A stretch of 64,000 bases of DNA from Spongilla lacustris (GCA_949361645.1 OX442425.1:1847671-1911670), one strand, 5' to 3'. Shown: positions 36,001-54,130, numbered from the stretch's first letter. The notes: a model not told the origin generated them from the sequence alone. Translations and numbers: made by a program.

Positions 36001-39000
36001 TCCTCTTCCCCCTCCCTCCTCTTCCCCCTCCCTCCTCTTCCCCCTCCCTCCTCTTCCCCCTCCCTCCTCCCCCCCCCTTCCCCTCCCTCTTCCCCATACC
36101 GTGAGGATTGCCTGTAATGACCTTTCTTCCCACATAACAGGCACACCTTTGCAGACTGCGGGGCAGCCATCACCTTCACTCCATACCAATGTGTGAGTCA
36201 TGTGCTTCTTATAGCTGTCATTTTGCTGACATCTCCTTCCCACTTTGCAGTGCATCAACTGGACTGCAGCAGGCTCCTGAAGCCATGGAGACAGAGACAG
36301 TGGTTTCTACTAGTAGTGGTAGGATTTTGGGATCACTTGACATATACCCCCTTCTCTCCCCTCCCCCACTTCCCTGTCACCTTCCTCCTTTGGAGAAGGG
36401 GTGGGGCGGGGGGGGCGGGGTATAGTTATATCTGGATGTTAAGTGGCAGAGTAGGTACATGTACAGTAAGAGTGTGGTGAAAGGCCATACCCTGAGGCGG
36501 CCAGACGGGGGGGAGTGCCCAGGGGGTCTTGGTCCCAGGCTGTGGTGCCCGGGCCCCTTCCCCCCACCTCCACTCTCTAACACTATCTTCAATTACACTA
36601 ACAAGATTACAGCATGTTTGCTTGCTGGCATGTTTATTAGCCAGGGTCAAATGGTTACTAAATATAATATGCCATGCCCATTTTGGGCGCCCCTCGTTTG
36701 CTTGGCCCCTCCCCTCTGGGGCCTAACTGCATAGTGTAGTCCAGCAGGAAGGAGAGGGGAGGAGGAGGCATTGTGGACCTGTCTAAATACTCTCACACAT
36801 ACATGTACAGTAACACTGAGTGTAATAATGGTCTTCTTAATGAAGGCTGAACTGAAGGCTTACAGGTGGATTACTATATGGCATATAATGGCAGAATGTT
36901 GCCTCTTATTTCAAGGGCATGACTACATGTACAGTATGTGATATACTAGTGTAATGTGCATCGATGATAACTCATATTAATATGTGCATGTACCCTGTGA
37001 TTCAAAATATGTAAAGCACATCAGGCAACCAAGTAGACACGTAAGCATGCATATTTTGATAATGGAAGTACAATGTACATGCGTTGGCGTATAAGCAGAA
37101 AGTGTAAGTTCCTTTCAAATGAGATGTACTACTGTCAAAAGTGTGTGCATTTTATCAGTAGGCTTCATAATATTAATATGTTGAGAAGGCAATAACTTTA
37201 CGAATCTGATGTCTCCCCACAGGGCCTTCGGCAGCCTATAGGGAGGTACCCCTGAGAGTAAACCGATCACTGGGTGGTACCATGAAGGTGTATGTAAGAG
37301 CTATCACCTCGCCAGTGTTGTAGCTTTATACCTTTCTTCTGCAGTACCATAGTGATATAAATCTACCTGGGTATATTCAATGTCGTACGATATGGATAGC
37401 CTATGATATTCCAGGAGGAACAGAGGGACCTCACCATCCCAATCCAGGACAACAATACGATGGACTTAAAGCACGCACTTACCTTCCTGATAATTTTGAA
37501 GGCAGAGAAGTACTGAAGGTCAGTGTATATATGGGGTTATACATTAGGCATGTACATATACGTGTGTATGTATATGGGACAGTGTCCAGCAAAATCGGGC
37601 TTGTGGGGTTATCATTTTATCACTATAAAAATTGCACGTTGTACTAAACAACACATCTTCGCGACGGTACTACCTTTTCCTTTCAAATTTCATACACTTG
37701 TTCCCACACCATTTCTCTTTGTGAAGATCGATTTTTGTGATCTACACCTTTTCCGTGCCGTGGATACAACAATCGTTAACCCCGCGGGTTAGAAATCCAC
37801 ATTTCTCCACGTACGAGTGTTGAAAACGTGTCAAATTCGGAGTATGCATAGAGGAGTCCTGTAGCTATTGATTTGTTCTGTTCGTTAGTTTCTGAATCAT
37901 CCGTTACGGAGATACAGTTGAGCAAACTACAGGCACATTTTCCCGCTTGATTCGCGCCAATGATATAATCACCGCCTTCCCATTCACTGAGCGGGACGCG
38001 ATTTGCCAAAATCATTGGCACGGATCAAGCGGAAAAACGTGCCCGTAGTTTGTTCAACTGTATCTCCGTAACGGATGATATAGAAATTAACCATAGATAG
38101 TTATCTATGAATTAACGAAATGAACAAATCAATAGCTACAGGACTCCTCTATGTGCAACCCGAATTTGGCGCATCTTCAACACTCGTACGTTGAGAATTC
38201 TAACCCACAGGGTTAACGATTGTTGTATCCACGGCACGGAAAATGTGTAGATCACAAAAATCAATTTTCACATAGAGAAATGGTGTGGGAACAAGTATAC
38301 GAAATTTGAAAGGAAAACGTAGTACCGTCGCGAAGATGTGTTGTTTAGTACAACGTGCAATTTTTATAGTGATAAAATGATAACCCCACAAGCCCGATTT
38401 TGCTGGACACTGTCCCATATACATGTATAGGGTTATACATTATCACATGTACATGTGTTATGCAATTTTGTGTATGAAATGTGGCCATTTTGTAGGAGCC
38501 TAATTGCCCCCTGCCCTAAAAAAAGTGTTGGTATATAACCCAGATGCACAAGTGTTGTCATGGCACCAAGTTTAATAGGCATACAATGTTAACAGTGTCT
38601 AGATGTGGTACACACAGGCAAGAGAAAAGAAGCAATGGAGTGGTGTGTGTGAGGTTCACCATAATCAGTCATTTATAAAATGGTTTTAAAAATGATGATA
38701 CACGCACATTGTGCACGCAAAATATCAGTTAGTGGTGTGGTGTACATGCTTTTTATGTCCATATAGGGGATGTATTCTAACAACAGCGGTTTTTGGGTGG
38801 TAGTAGCCACTCAATGACATGATTCATTGTATATTTCGTTGTTAGCTGTTACAGAGTGTGTGGGAGGCTGGTATGACCTTCGCAATACAGAAAGGTAAAG
38901 AGAGGGACGTGATAGCTTGGAACATCGAACACAAAACAAGCTCCTCTGGTGGACCGTAAGTGGTGTGCAGAGCTGATCTGTAATGTGCTCCAGGGGCGTA

Positions 39001-40784
39001 CAAGGTAAAGGAACTGCATATAGGTGGGAGGGGCCTACGTACTGTTGACCAGCTGGGGGGAATGCTGTAGATACCTCAAGGCCCCAGCCCCAGAAGCTGA
39101 CACCTTTCTGTGAACCTCTACCTCACTGGCTGGCCTCATGGTGTGCATGTGAAGTGATGGAAATGGTGCTGAGAATTGCTAGAGTGCAAATCTTTTGTAG
39201 AAAAGCCTTTCTTTGAGGAGATGCAGTCTTGTACAGTGTAGCTTACATGTAATTCTCATACCACCATAAGCAGCGTTTATACTTTTGTGAAATAATAGAA
39301 TTCACGAAACTGCTTTTATATGCCTTTTGGCAAATACTGATCAGGTTTCACTATTGGGTGCATTTTACCAGGAGGTTATAGGAAACAAAGTTCGTGGTAA
39401 GAATCAAACAATTCAGTATTTGTTCAATGCATGTATCATAATCCTTTGCTGGACAGTACATGTACAATGTAGAAGCACTGAGCCATTTGCATAAAACACC
39501 TTACACTCATTACACTCATTGTATTAATTGTAAAAAAAATATTCCTGTCACAAGAATTCAATATTTGTACTTTTTACTTACAATTCAGTAAGGACAAATC
39601 TATGTAGGAAAATAGTAACTACTGCAATTGTCTACCTAATTAAAGTACCAATGGCTAAATATATATAGGGTGGCAGTCAAAATGAAGGATGGTGAGGGGA
39701 GGAGGGGGCAGTCTTAGGTACCTAATGAGGCTGTCTGCTCAAAGAGTTGTCTTTTTGCTTTTCATGGAGGAAGGGGAGAGGGAGGGAGGGGTAGGGAGGG
39801 AGGGAGGGAGGAGGAATGGACAAGGATGCTTGGAGATGTACTGATTCACTAGTGTGTGAGTTGACTACTCGAGTAGGTTAGGGGTGGCCAGCCGCTAACT
39901 GGATGAACTGTGCTGCAAACTATGTATAATTGTGTAGCAGACACTGTTGGCCACTCTACATATGTTTGTGGCAGCACTCAGCCCCATGCATATATAATGC
40001 ATACTACAGCTTGTAAATGGCAATGGATGGGAATACAAAACTACAACAGAATGATGCATAATATATATTATTGTACATAATATATATTTGAAATGACACT
40101 AAGGTAAACTGCCAAATGGACCTTTTGCCTGTGACATCACGCATGAATTTTGGGGGGGCAACTGTAAAAATGGCATAACTTCACCATCATAGAGCTCTCC
40201 TACATGCTTTTCCTTTTAAATTTTTATTGAGAAGTAAATTATCACACATTTCATTTTTGTTGTATTTCACGATGGAGCTCTGTAAGGGATTTGTATGCAG
40301 CGAAACATTGCAGAAATTGCTAATGAGACACATGCAGTCGCGCTTTTCGATTTTTTTTTTGGGGGGGGGGCAACTTCCGGTAATTTGTGAGCACTGTAAC
40401 ATTTGCACCGTAACTGGCGAAGGTACTCAGTTCATTTTGGAATATAGTCATGCATTCATTTATCATTAATTTCATACTTGCTGTGTTTCTTCGTGAAGTT
40501 CCTATAAGGACTTATGTTGTGTCAAACACAACCAATTAATTTGTGACGTCAGAATGCAAAAGATCCATTAGAACGGGTTGGCTTTATTGGGGGGGAGGGG
40601 TCCAAAGTGGTAGAAGACTAGAGGTAGGGGTTTGAACCTCATTCTTTAAATTCTTCAATTTTTGATTTGGCAGCTTACCTTCTTATTAATATTCAGGAAT
40701 CAGAATGGCTACCCCGCCCAGAACTACTTGGGAAGAGTAAAGAAACAGTTAACAGGAATTTTGGAGGAGTGCAGTACAGTTTGA
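32741..40784 (+). CDS. Death-KH-macro-DTC protein (DTX3L/PARP9-like)
   Basis: Ten exons join with canonical sites and continuous phases: 32741-32957, 33448-33663, 33725-34849, 34939-34998, 36141-36192, 36251-36318, 37223-37287, 37345-37518, 38846-38955, 40697-40784 (stop TGA), about 724 codons. In order they encode a KH-like segment ([12 protein letters not shown]), a Death domain ([17 protein letters not shown] to [10 protein letters not shown]), KH-like repeats, a macro domain with ADP-ribose motifs [17 protein letters not shown] and [11 protein letters not shown], a low-complexity linker, and a Deltex C-terminal domain ([28 protein letters not shown]). No RING is present where Deltex proteins have one. 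Macro and DTC domains bind ADP-ribose or NAD; Death domains oligomerise. An ADP-ribosylation/ubiquitin signalling role is inferred. The 5' end is uncertain. Confidence 0.8.
33006..33168. repeat. G-rich purine tract
   Basis: About 160 bases of almost pure G with scattered A, including more than 25 consecutive G, in the first visible intron of the plus-strand gene. It is strongly G-quadruplex-prone. Confidence 0.9.
35037..36102. repeat. 1.06-kb polypyrimidine minisatellite in an intron
   Basis: Almost pure C/T on the plus strand, made of successive sub-arrays with periods of about 18 (35.08-35.20 kb), 14 (35.27-35.44), 22 (35.50-35.71) and 16 bp (35.75-36.06; unit TCCTCTTCCCCCTCCC). It ends about 40 bases before the 3' splice site at 36140. 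All Pro/Ser/Leu or Gly/Glu/Arg frames in it are artefacts. Confidence 0.95.
36489..36740. mobile_element. possible hAT-type MITE in intron
   Basis: It begins near CCTGAGGCGGCCAGACGG and ends with GGCGCCCCTCGTTTGCTTGG and CCCCTCTGGGGCC, resembling 15530-15620. The ends are degenerate and no target duplication was found. Confidence 0.3.
37571..38421. mobile_element. 850-bp foldback element in intron
   Basis: The left arm, starting TATATGGGACAGTGTCCAGC, is repeated in reverse complement by the right arm ending GGACACTGTCCCATATA. Arms of about 400 bp meet near 38.0 kb; one arm has a short extra hairpin (ATAGATAGTTATCTATG region, about 38090). The flanks carry an imperfect direct repeat, GGTTATACATTA. 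It lies wholly within the intron 37519-38845. No transposase is encoded. Confidence 0.85.
40114..40569. mobile_element. possible MITE in the last intron
   Basis: The imperfect terminal inverted repeat AAATGGACCTTTTGC...TGACATCA (left) faces TGACGTCA...TGCAAAAGATCCATT (right), 456 bp in all, inside intron 38956-40696 of the plus-strand gene. It contains a T/G homopolymer junction near 40355-40370. Confidence 0.45.
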
Positions 40785-41710
40785 ATGGGTCTATGTGAAT
40801 GATTGAACTAAAACATATGCTTCAGTGGACATACAACCTGCATCTATATGTGCAATGTACATGTATATGTGTGCTAAAAATGCAGCATCAAGATAGCCAC
40901 TGCACTACTGAACAATGAAATCGCACAATCTGACTAAGCATGTACTCCTGTATATCACTACCATGCACTGGAAAGTGTGGATTTTATTACTCAAAGGCCA
41001 CTATCACACACCACCAGTTTTGTACCATTTCATTTATTGCACACCTTCAAAAAGGTTAACTCTCTAAAAAAATGTAACATGTTGAGATGTATCAATCATT
41101 AATTTATCAAGAAGTTTTTTAATGTAACTATCTACATCTAGGTATGGCACAATTTATCATTTCATGATCACCTAATGGCAAATAGTAACCAAAATTTGTC
41201 TCAAAACTCAGTACTGCCACCTAAGTTTTAATTTCACTTATTTAATACATGTATGTAATATTAAAATGCTAAAACATATGATCATGCATTTTCGGTGACA
41301 GCAATAAGGTATATCAATCAACTCTTGGCACATCCATATGCATGCTGCATTAAACTCGGTCAGAGCCAGGCTACAAGAGCTTGCACAAGGTGGATCAGGA
41401 CCAATATCATGAAGACACATGTGTGACAGCTCTGTTTACGGTCAATGGTGGCCATGCTTTCACCATTGGACAAGGGAATTTCTGTGGTATATATCAACAA
41501 CTTATTATTATAATATCATGATGTGGACCTTCAAGTAATACATGTATCCACTTAAAATGACACAAAGTCAAAGATGACAAAAAGTTCAAGACATCACAAG
41601 GCTCATCACCAAACATTGAAGCCTGCAAACATGTACAAGTAAAATGTATCAAATGCTAATACATGTACAAACTAACTAGAGTACTTAGAAAATGAAGTAA
41701 CTTCACAGTG
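40785..41710. other. spacer between two convergent genes
   Basis: 926 bp separate the stop codons of the plus and minus genes. It presumably holds both 3' UTRs. A piece of this spacer (about 41300-41400) is repeated at about 56530-56600. Confidence 0.5.
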
Positions 41711-47753
<6,043 letters not shown>

Positions 47754-48500
47754 AGCTTGGTCCCTCGTGCCCAGACCCAGTTCACCGCAGGCATGAATAA
47801 AGCCATAATAGCACCAGCCTGAATTAAAAACATGATTTCAAGTATCACTATTAGCTTTTATGCCTTCATTTCACTGTCTACATGTTTCTCAAAATGGATT
47901 TCAATTACGTTCCTGAAGTGAATGTGGCGCAGAAATAAACATTGCGTATCACTTTAGCCTTCATAGCATGAATGAAGTTCAGTGCTTATATGTTTAGGTG
48001 CAAAATGTTTATGGAATTGATCAACTAGCAGCCAAAGGACTTATAAAACTGGATGACCTTGCAATGAAAGGGGATGTGTTAAATAACATCCTAATGTTGA
48101 TACAGATAGTCATGGAACATACATTGATGAAATACTATGAATGTTGTATTCTGAAGTAATGGGATGGCTTTTGCTATTTTACATGTGACAAACCTTTGCT
48201 TGCATGGGTCCAGGGTCAAATGGAAAAGTGGACATGGCATGGATGATGGAGCCTGGCCCATTTTCTCACTGATATAAATATAAACAACATCATTTAGAAT
48301 GTTGTTTTGTATCAATCAGGTGTATAAATGTGTTTATGTTATTTGAAATTTCAGCCAACTGCATTTGACCTTACCATCACCTCACTGCTAAACCCTTCTA
48401 TTTCGTCTGAAGCGGAAGTGAAGGCGTCGCAAGCATTATTTTAATGGTCCAAAGTGCTCTGAGTTGGGCTGGAAATGCACACCATTAGCAGCGGAGACCT
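47754..48500. other. 5' flank of the minus-strand gene
   Basis: It presumably holds the promoter. No TATA box was recognised on the minus strand, and no coding stretch was found. Confidence 0.35.
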
Positions 48501-48620
48501 ATGGCTGCAATTTATCGCAGACTCAGCCTCACTTTGGTGAGGTCCTGTGCAAGAGCTCTGCTGTCAAGAGCTCTGCTGTCAAGAGCTGGACCTTCATTGG
48601 TCATCACTAGCTGGTTGACA
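48501..48620 (+). mobile_element. retroelement C-terminal relic
   Basis: The frame reads IYRRLSLTLVRSCARALLSR, matching the INLTLVRANARALLSR signature at 10.9 kb. The fragment is short and isolated. Confidence 0.45.
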
Positions 48621-48829
48621 GTATTTTATTACTTTTGTTGTTTCTTGTGTGGTAGTTATTTTAATAATTATAGTATTATAATAATGTCATTAAACGCAGA
48701 TGATGGCAGGTAAGAAAGATCTCATAACAATAGCTCCAGCATTGGCCCGTACCAAAATCATGCTCTGCTGGTTACTATAATAATAAATATATAAATGTGG
48801 TCGTTATAATTATACACGTTTAATTAAAA

Positions 48830-49080
48830 ACCACCCATACAGATAATAACAATATAGAGGACATACAGAATGAAATGTTCTCCAAGAAACCTCCAGCAGC
48901 CGGCATTAGAGATCTCATCATAATGGCTCTGGCATTAGACCTGACAAGGATGATACCAAGTTTGCCATATAAGTTGGACAAGATCATTGACTTTGGTTTG
49001 TTGGTCATGATGGCAACCCGGGAAGCAATAAAAGAGAAGGTGTTGCATGCTTCAGCTCCCCATGCTCCATGGGTTTCCAC
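48830..49080 (-). mobile_element. retroelement C-terminal relic
   Basis: The minus-strand frame contains HGAWGAEACNTFSFIASRVA and LYGKLGIILVRSNARAIM, the same tail signature as at 10.5-10.9 kb. Confidence 0.55.
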
Positions 49081-49214
49081 AGCTAAGGGAGTGCACCGCC
49101 ACCCTAGTTTAGAGCACTTGACATCGTACCGCTTTGAGTGTTTACATACCTCTGCTGGATATTATATATTATGTTTTGTAGAAATATTACATAAGCACAC
49201 ACAGCAAAGTTAAA

Positions 49215-49330
49215 CACAGGCTCTAGAAAAAATGGCCCTGGAGTTGGCTCTCATCAGGGTCAAATTCAATCTGCCATAAATTTGGCTTATACTGATGGAC
49301 TTAGGCTGCCTCAGTCTAGTGGCCAGGTGC
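49215..49330 (-). mobile_element. retroelement C-terminal relic
   Basis: The minus-strand frame contains IYGRLNLTLMRANSRAIFSR. It is adjacent to, but in a different frame context from, the relic at 48830-49080. Confidence 0.5.
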
Positions 49331-49699
49331 CAGTCATGTGGGAGATAGTTACTGGACTTATTACATGTGTATGCATATGCGAGCATGTGTGTACACGAGT
49401 GTGCATGTGTGTTGAGTATGTGCGTGTGTGCACGTACATGTATGTGTGTGCAGGTGCATCTGTGTAATTGTGTGTGTATGTTTGTCCATGCAGGTATACA
49501 TGCATGTGGTGTGCACATTTGTTCGTATATACAACTGTATACATAGTGTGTGCTTGTGCACATGGGTGCACGTGCTGTGTGCCATACCTACATGTACATG
49601 TACATGTATGTGTGGTGCAGATGTACGTGTGTACATGTAACTCACTCTGCATGCTGCGTGAAGGCCAACGTATTCAGAATTTTCTAACAGCACACTCTG

Positions 49700-51832
49700 G
49701 ATGGGGAATGAACATGCTGATGTTGAACACTTGGATGTCTCCATTGCTCAGACCAGCTGAGAGGTATATTCCATCGGGCGAAAAGCACACAGCAGTGAAG
49801 CTAACACCTGGTGAGCAGAAGTACACAGATGTTTACAGAACCGTAACTACACTGTTACACAGTATGTGCACATGTATGTACCACCCCCAATAATACATAC
49901 ATGTATACATACATGTTACATACATTTACATTACATGATGTATGTAAAAATATAGGATAACATGTACATATACATGTACCTACATGCATTTTGCAGATCA
50001 AAACAAATCCTACCATTACACACTTGGATCATGTGTCCAAAAGTGTTACCCCCGTTAACACAGAACGTGACTATGCCGACTCCCACACGTGTGGGCCAGA
50101 CTAGCCACTCCCACACCAGACCAGCCACTCCCACATCAGACCAGCCACTCCCACACCAGACCAGCCACTCCCACACCAGACTAGCCACTCCCACACCAGA
50201 CCAGCCACTCCCACACCAGACCAGCCACTCCCACACCAGACCAGGCACTCCCACACGTGTGGGCCAGACTAGCCACTCCCACACCAGACCAGCCACTCCC
50301 ACACCAGACCAGCCACTCCCACATCAGACCAGCCACACCCACACCAGACCAGCCACTCCCACATCAGACCAGCCACTCCCACACCAGACTAGCCACTCCC
50401 ACACCAGACCAGCCACTCCCACACCAGACCAGCCACTCCCACATCAGACCAGCCACTCCCACACCAGACCAGCCACTCCCACACCAGACCAGCCACTCCC
50501 ACACAGACCAGCCACTCCCACACCAGACCAGCCACTCCCACATCAGACCAGCCACACCCACACCAGACCAGCCACTCCCACATCAGACCAGCCACTCCCA
50601 CACCAGACTAGCCACTCCCACACCAGACCAGCCACTCCCACACCAGACCAGCCACTCCCACATCAGACCAGCCACTCCCACACCAGACCAGCCACTCCCA
50701 CACCAGACCAGCCACTCCCACACAGACCAGCCACTCCCACACCAGACCAGCCACTCCCACACCAGACCAGCCACTCCCACACCAGACCAGCCACTACCAC
50801 ACCAGACCAGCCACTCCCACACCAGACCAGCCACTCCCACACCAGACCAGCCACTCCCACACAGACCAGCCACTCCCACACCAGACCAGCCACTCCCACA
50901 TCAGACCAGCCACTCCCACACCAGACCAGCCACTCCCACACCAGACCAGCCACTCCCACATCAGACCAGCCACTCCCACACCAGACCAGCCACTCCCACA
51001 CCAGACCAGCCACTCCCACACCACTCATGCCCCCCAACGGTCTAGTTCCCCTTACCTTGCTCGAGTGTGCTCCTGTAGAGGAGGTCCTGCTCACTGTTGG
51101 TGGAAGGCTGCCATATGCACAGATTGTCCGCACAGGCAACCACCAGATACCTGAGCACAAGGCACCAGCAGAAATATCAATGCTTTTACCTTAGGCACAG
51201 AGGGACACATCACATGCCTCCTCACTACATGTATGTACCTAACACATACATGCACACACTTACATGTATATTTGTATGTGCACGTGCTTGCAGATCTACA
51301 TATATACACACACAATGACATACCTATACACATGTACACTTCATATGCACGTATTTACATAACGTACAATGCAAATACATACACACATACATACATGTAT
51401 GTACCGTGTAAATGTACGTAACACACACTGTACAATACACGTACATGCATATTTGTATATACATGTGCATGCAGATCTACATAAAGTGTACGTAATAGCA
51501 CTACACTACAGTTGCTTCATAACAGTCCACGCAACCCACTTTCCATCTGGAGAGAAGACCGTGTGCACACTGACATTAAGTCCACCTTGCCCTACATCAA
51601 GATGTGCATGAGAAAGGTGAGGAGACAAAGTGGAGTGGTGACTGTGATTATGAAGAGGAGTGGCTCAATGCCCCACACCACCATACCTCCATCGTAGATG
51701 TTGGTAAGCTCATGGGTATGCCAGTTGTACACAAATACTAGCTTGTGTTCGTGCTCGTTCAGGTCAAAGAGGTCCCCAGGCTGTACACCCACAGCCAGAA
51801 GAGGGGTTCCTGAGTTTCCTGACACAGATATG
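49700..51832 (-). pseudogene. truncated copy of the WD40 gene
   Basis: Four minus-strand exons parallel those of the gene at 58.4-63.8 kb: 51832-51687 (SGNSGTPLLAVGVQPGDLF), 51591-51540 (VSVHTIFSPDG), 51150-51056 (YLVVACADNLCIWQPS) and 49807 to about 49705 (VSFTAVCFSPDGIYLSAG, NGDIQVFNIS). The homology stops inside the last exon at about 49705. The final WD40 exon, and everything 5' of the sequence at 52665, are missing. The donor after the 51540 exon is GTGGGT rather than GTGAGT. It is a partial duplicate, probably not functional. Confidence 0.7.
50098..51022. repeat. 20-bp minisatellite with 219-bp higher-order repeat
   Basis: The unit CCAGCCACTCCCACACCAGA is present about 46 times. Variants (CATCAGA, CTAGCC, CCACACCC, a one-unit CACAGACC deletion) recur at a spacing of 219 bp (for example 50331 and 50550; 50501 and 50720). 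The array sits in an intron. The paralogous intron has only about four units (59260-59345). Confidence 0.95.
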
Positions 51833-51844
51833 CTATTTTCCCAG

Positions 51845-52534
51845 AGGGGGGGGAGGAGGGGGAGGAGGGGGAGGAGGGGGAGGAGGGGGAGGAGGGGGAG
51901 GAGGGGGAGGAGGGGGAGGAGGGGAGGAGGGGGAGGAGGGGGAGGGGGAGGAGGGGGAGGAGGGGAGGAGGGGGAGGAGGGGGAGGAGGGGAGGAGCAGG
52001 AGAGGAGAGGGAGGAGGAGGGAGGAGGTGGGAGGAAGAGGGAGGAAGAGGAGCAGCAGGTTGAGGGGTAGTAGGAGGAGGGGCAGGTGGAGGAGGGAGGA
52101 GGAGGGAGGAGGGCAGAGGAGAAGGAGGAGGGGCAGGGAGGAGGAGGAGGGGGAGGAGGGGTGGGAGGAGGAGGGACAGGAGAAGGAGAGCAGGAGGAGG
52201 AGGAGGAGGAGGAGGAGGAGGGAGGAGGAGGAGGAGGCGGAGGAGGAGGAGGAGGAGGAGGAGGAGGAGGAGGAGGAGGAGGAGGAGGAGGAGGAGGAGG
52301 AGGAGGAGGAGGAGGAGGAGGAGGAGGAGGAGGAGGAGGAGGAGGAGGAGGAGGAGGAGGAGGAGGAGGAGGAGGAGGAGGAGGAGGAGGAGGAGGAGGA
52401 GGAGGAGGAGGAGGAGGAGGAGGAGGAGGAGGAGGAGGAGGAGGAGGAGGAGGAGGAGGAGGAGGAGGAGGAGGAGGAGGAGGAGGAGGAGGAGGAGGAG
52501 GAGGAGGAGGAGGAGGAGGAGGAGGAGGAGGAGG
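51845..52534. repeat. 690-bp GGA-rich purine tract
   Basis: A/G only on the plus strand. The distal ~290 bp are a pure GGA array. On the minus (gene) strand it is a polypyrimidine tract running up to the acceptor of the exon that starts at 51832. Confidence 0.95.
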
Positions 52535-52794
52535 GGGCACCCATGTATCAACAATGACTGCAAGATGCTTTAAAAATTATAATAAACATGCACCACAACA
52601 AAGATATGATAAAAACACTCGTTGTTATGAGCACCCATGAAAAAAGTTAGCCACCCCATGACCAAGAGTATGACTGTCACATTTTTAAAGAACAAGAAGG
52701 GCTTACTTAACGGCAATGCAGATCTCACACTTTCATGATGCATTGTTAAGCCAGAAGCATCCACTTAATTGCAAGGAATGGAGAAAAATTCCTC

Positions 52795-54130
52795 TTGGAC
52801 GAGCTTTGGTCACAGTTGAAACTGGTTAAATGGAGTAGTATGCAGGGGATATGCCCAGTCTCTAATATTATCTCAGTGCCAATATGCCTGCAACAGGGAG
52901 CTCTACAGAGAAACCATTATGACCCTTCTGCAGGTCACCAAGGAACTGAGAAAACCTTTTTTTTAAAGAGTTTGAAACAAGAAGCATTCTGGGTACATAT
53001 GGCTAGAGATATTAACAAACATTGGAGCAAATGTGTCATATAAGAAGTGAAGCTTTCAATGCCCACTCTTGCTCCTATGATGAAAATACCCATTGGAAAA
53101 TCCTAGGTGATGATAGTTGTGGAGCTTTCTGGAAGTTCCTGTATCTGTAAACAATAACAAATACCTGCTGGTGATACGTGTACTCTAAATGGGTGGAAGC
53201 CATACCACTCCCTGACCAGACAGAAAACCGCATCACAGAGCTCTGAGATTGTACGCCTCTTTGCAGGATATGGAATACCAGACATACATGTACTACATTC
53301 TGAAAAGGGCAGCAATTTCAAAAGTGACATCTTTCAAGCCTTTTCCATTACCAGCAGCTATGTCAGATCACTGCTTGCTTTTGCAGGGGTTCGAGCAGTG
53401 AGCCTCTGTCTTAGAGGATCCCGCACCAAATGGAGAAGTGGGCTGGGGTTTGAAGATGGTGCTCCTCTGGCCTCATTCATGGATTAAATATATTGTCTTA
53501 TTATTTCTCTTTTTAATTACTTATCATCTAATTGTATGTATTTCATGTTTTTATTAATTTAATTGGCTGTTGTTAAATTCAACATCAGTTGCTGAAGGCA
53601 TTTGGTATTAACAAACATCGCACCACAGCATACCATCCTCAAATTATGTGATGGCACGGTGGAACGAGTGAACAGATCATTGCTACAGCTGCTCAGACCA
53701 TATGTGGAAAAGGGGAACATTATGTAGCATGTACACCTATCGCACCACTGTACACACATCTACAGGAATATCGCTATTTGTCCTCATGTTTGGCAGAGAA
53801 CCAAGAAGTACAGACCTATCACTTACCCTGGCATTTAATGCAAATTCTTTCAGCAAAAGCTAACTGAACTACAAGACTTTGCTGAAACTACCTTGATTCA
53901 GGCTAGTGCCAACTAAAAAGCATAACTACACTTATTGGGAACATCTGTTCCTAAGCCAAGCAAGCTAGGAAATAGATGGGAAGGGAGTTAGATCATTAGA
54001 ACTGTTTTAAATCAAATCAACATGGAAATGACTGGTAGAAGGAGAACTAGGATAGTCCATGTCAACTGGCTGCAGCACAAAAACCAGCTCCAATTCAGTG
54101 AGTTGCCATTGACTGATAACCACAATTCAA
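52795..54130 (+). mobile_element. Ty3/gypsy-type integrase relic with nested insertion
   Basis: It begins with an H2C2 zinc-binding segment (HYDPSAGHQGTEKT and WVHMARDINKHWSKCV, 52915-53040). Frameshifted integrase core follows: TRQKTASQSSEIVRLFAGYG and GIPDIHVLHSEKGSNF (about 53210-53320), then KHRTTAYHPQ (about 53615) and YRTTVHTSTGISLFVLMFGR (about 53735-53795), and a C-terminal IVHVNWLQ motif (about 54055). Roughly 53345-53580 is unrelated sequence with the SLCLRGSRTKWRSGLGFEDG retroelement tail, inserted within the core. Many stops make it dead. LTRs were not found. Confidence 0.75.

Noticed and set aside
35005..36258. Pro/Ser/Leu-rich and Gly/Glu/Arg-rich frames up to 417 codons
   Set aside because: Low-complexity translation of the intronic polypyrimidine tract.
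37523..38424. Two near-identical ~75-90-codon frames on opposite strands ([15 protein letters not shown])
   Set aside because: Mirror translations of the two arms of the foldback element.
50098..51022. CRISPR-like array
   Set aside because: Units are directly contiguous with no unique spacers, and the genome is eukaryotic.
49962..51194. 410-codon plus frame of TSHSHTRPATP repeats and its antisense WEWLVWCGS frames
   Set aside because: Translation of the 20-bp intron minisatellite. The real exons are on the minus strand.
51592..52640. Poly-Leu, poly-Ser, poly-Pro, poly-Glu and poly-Gly frames
   Set aside because: Six-frame artefacts of the GGA repeat.
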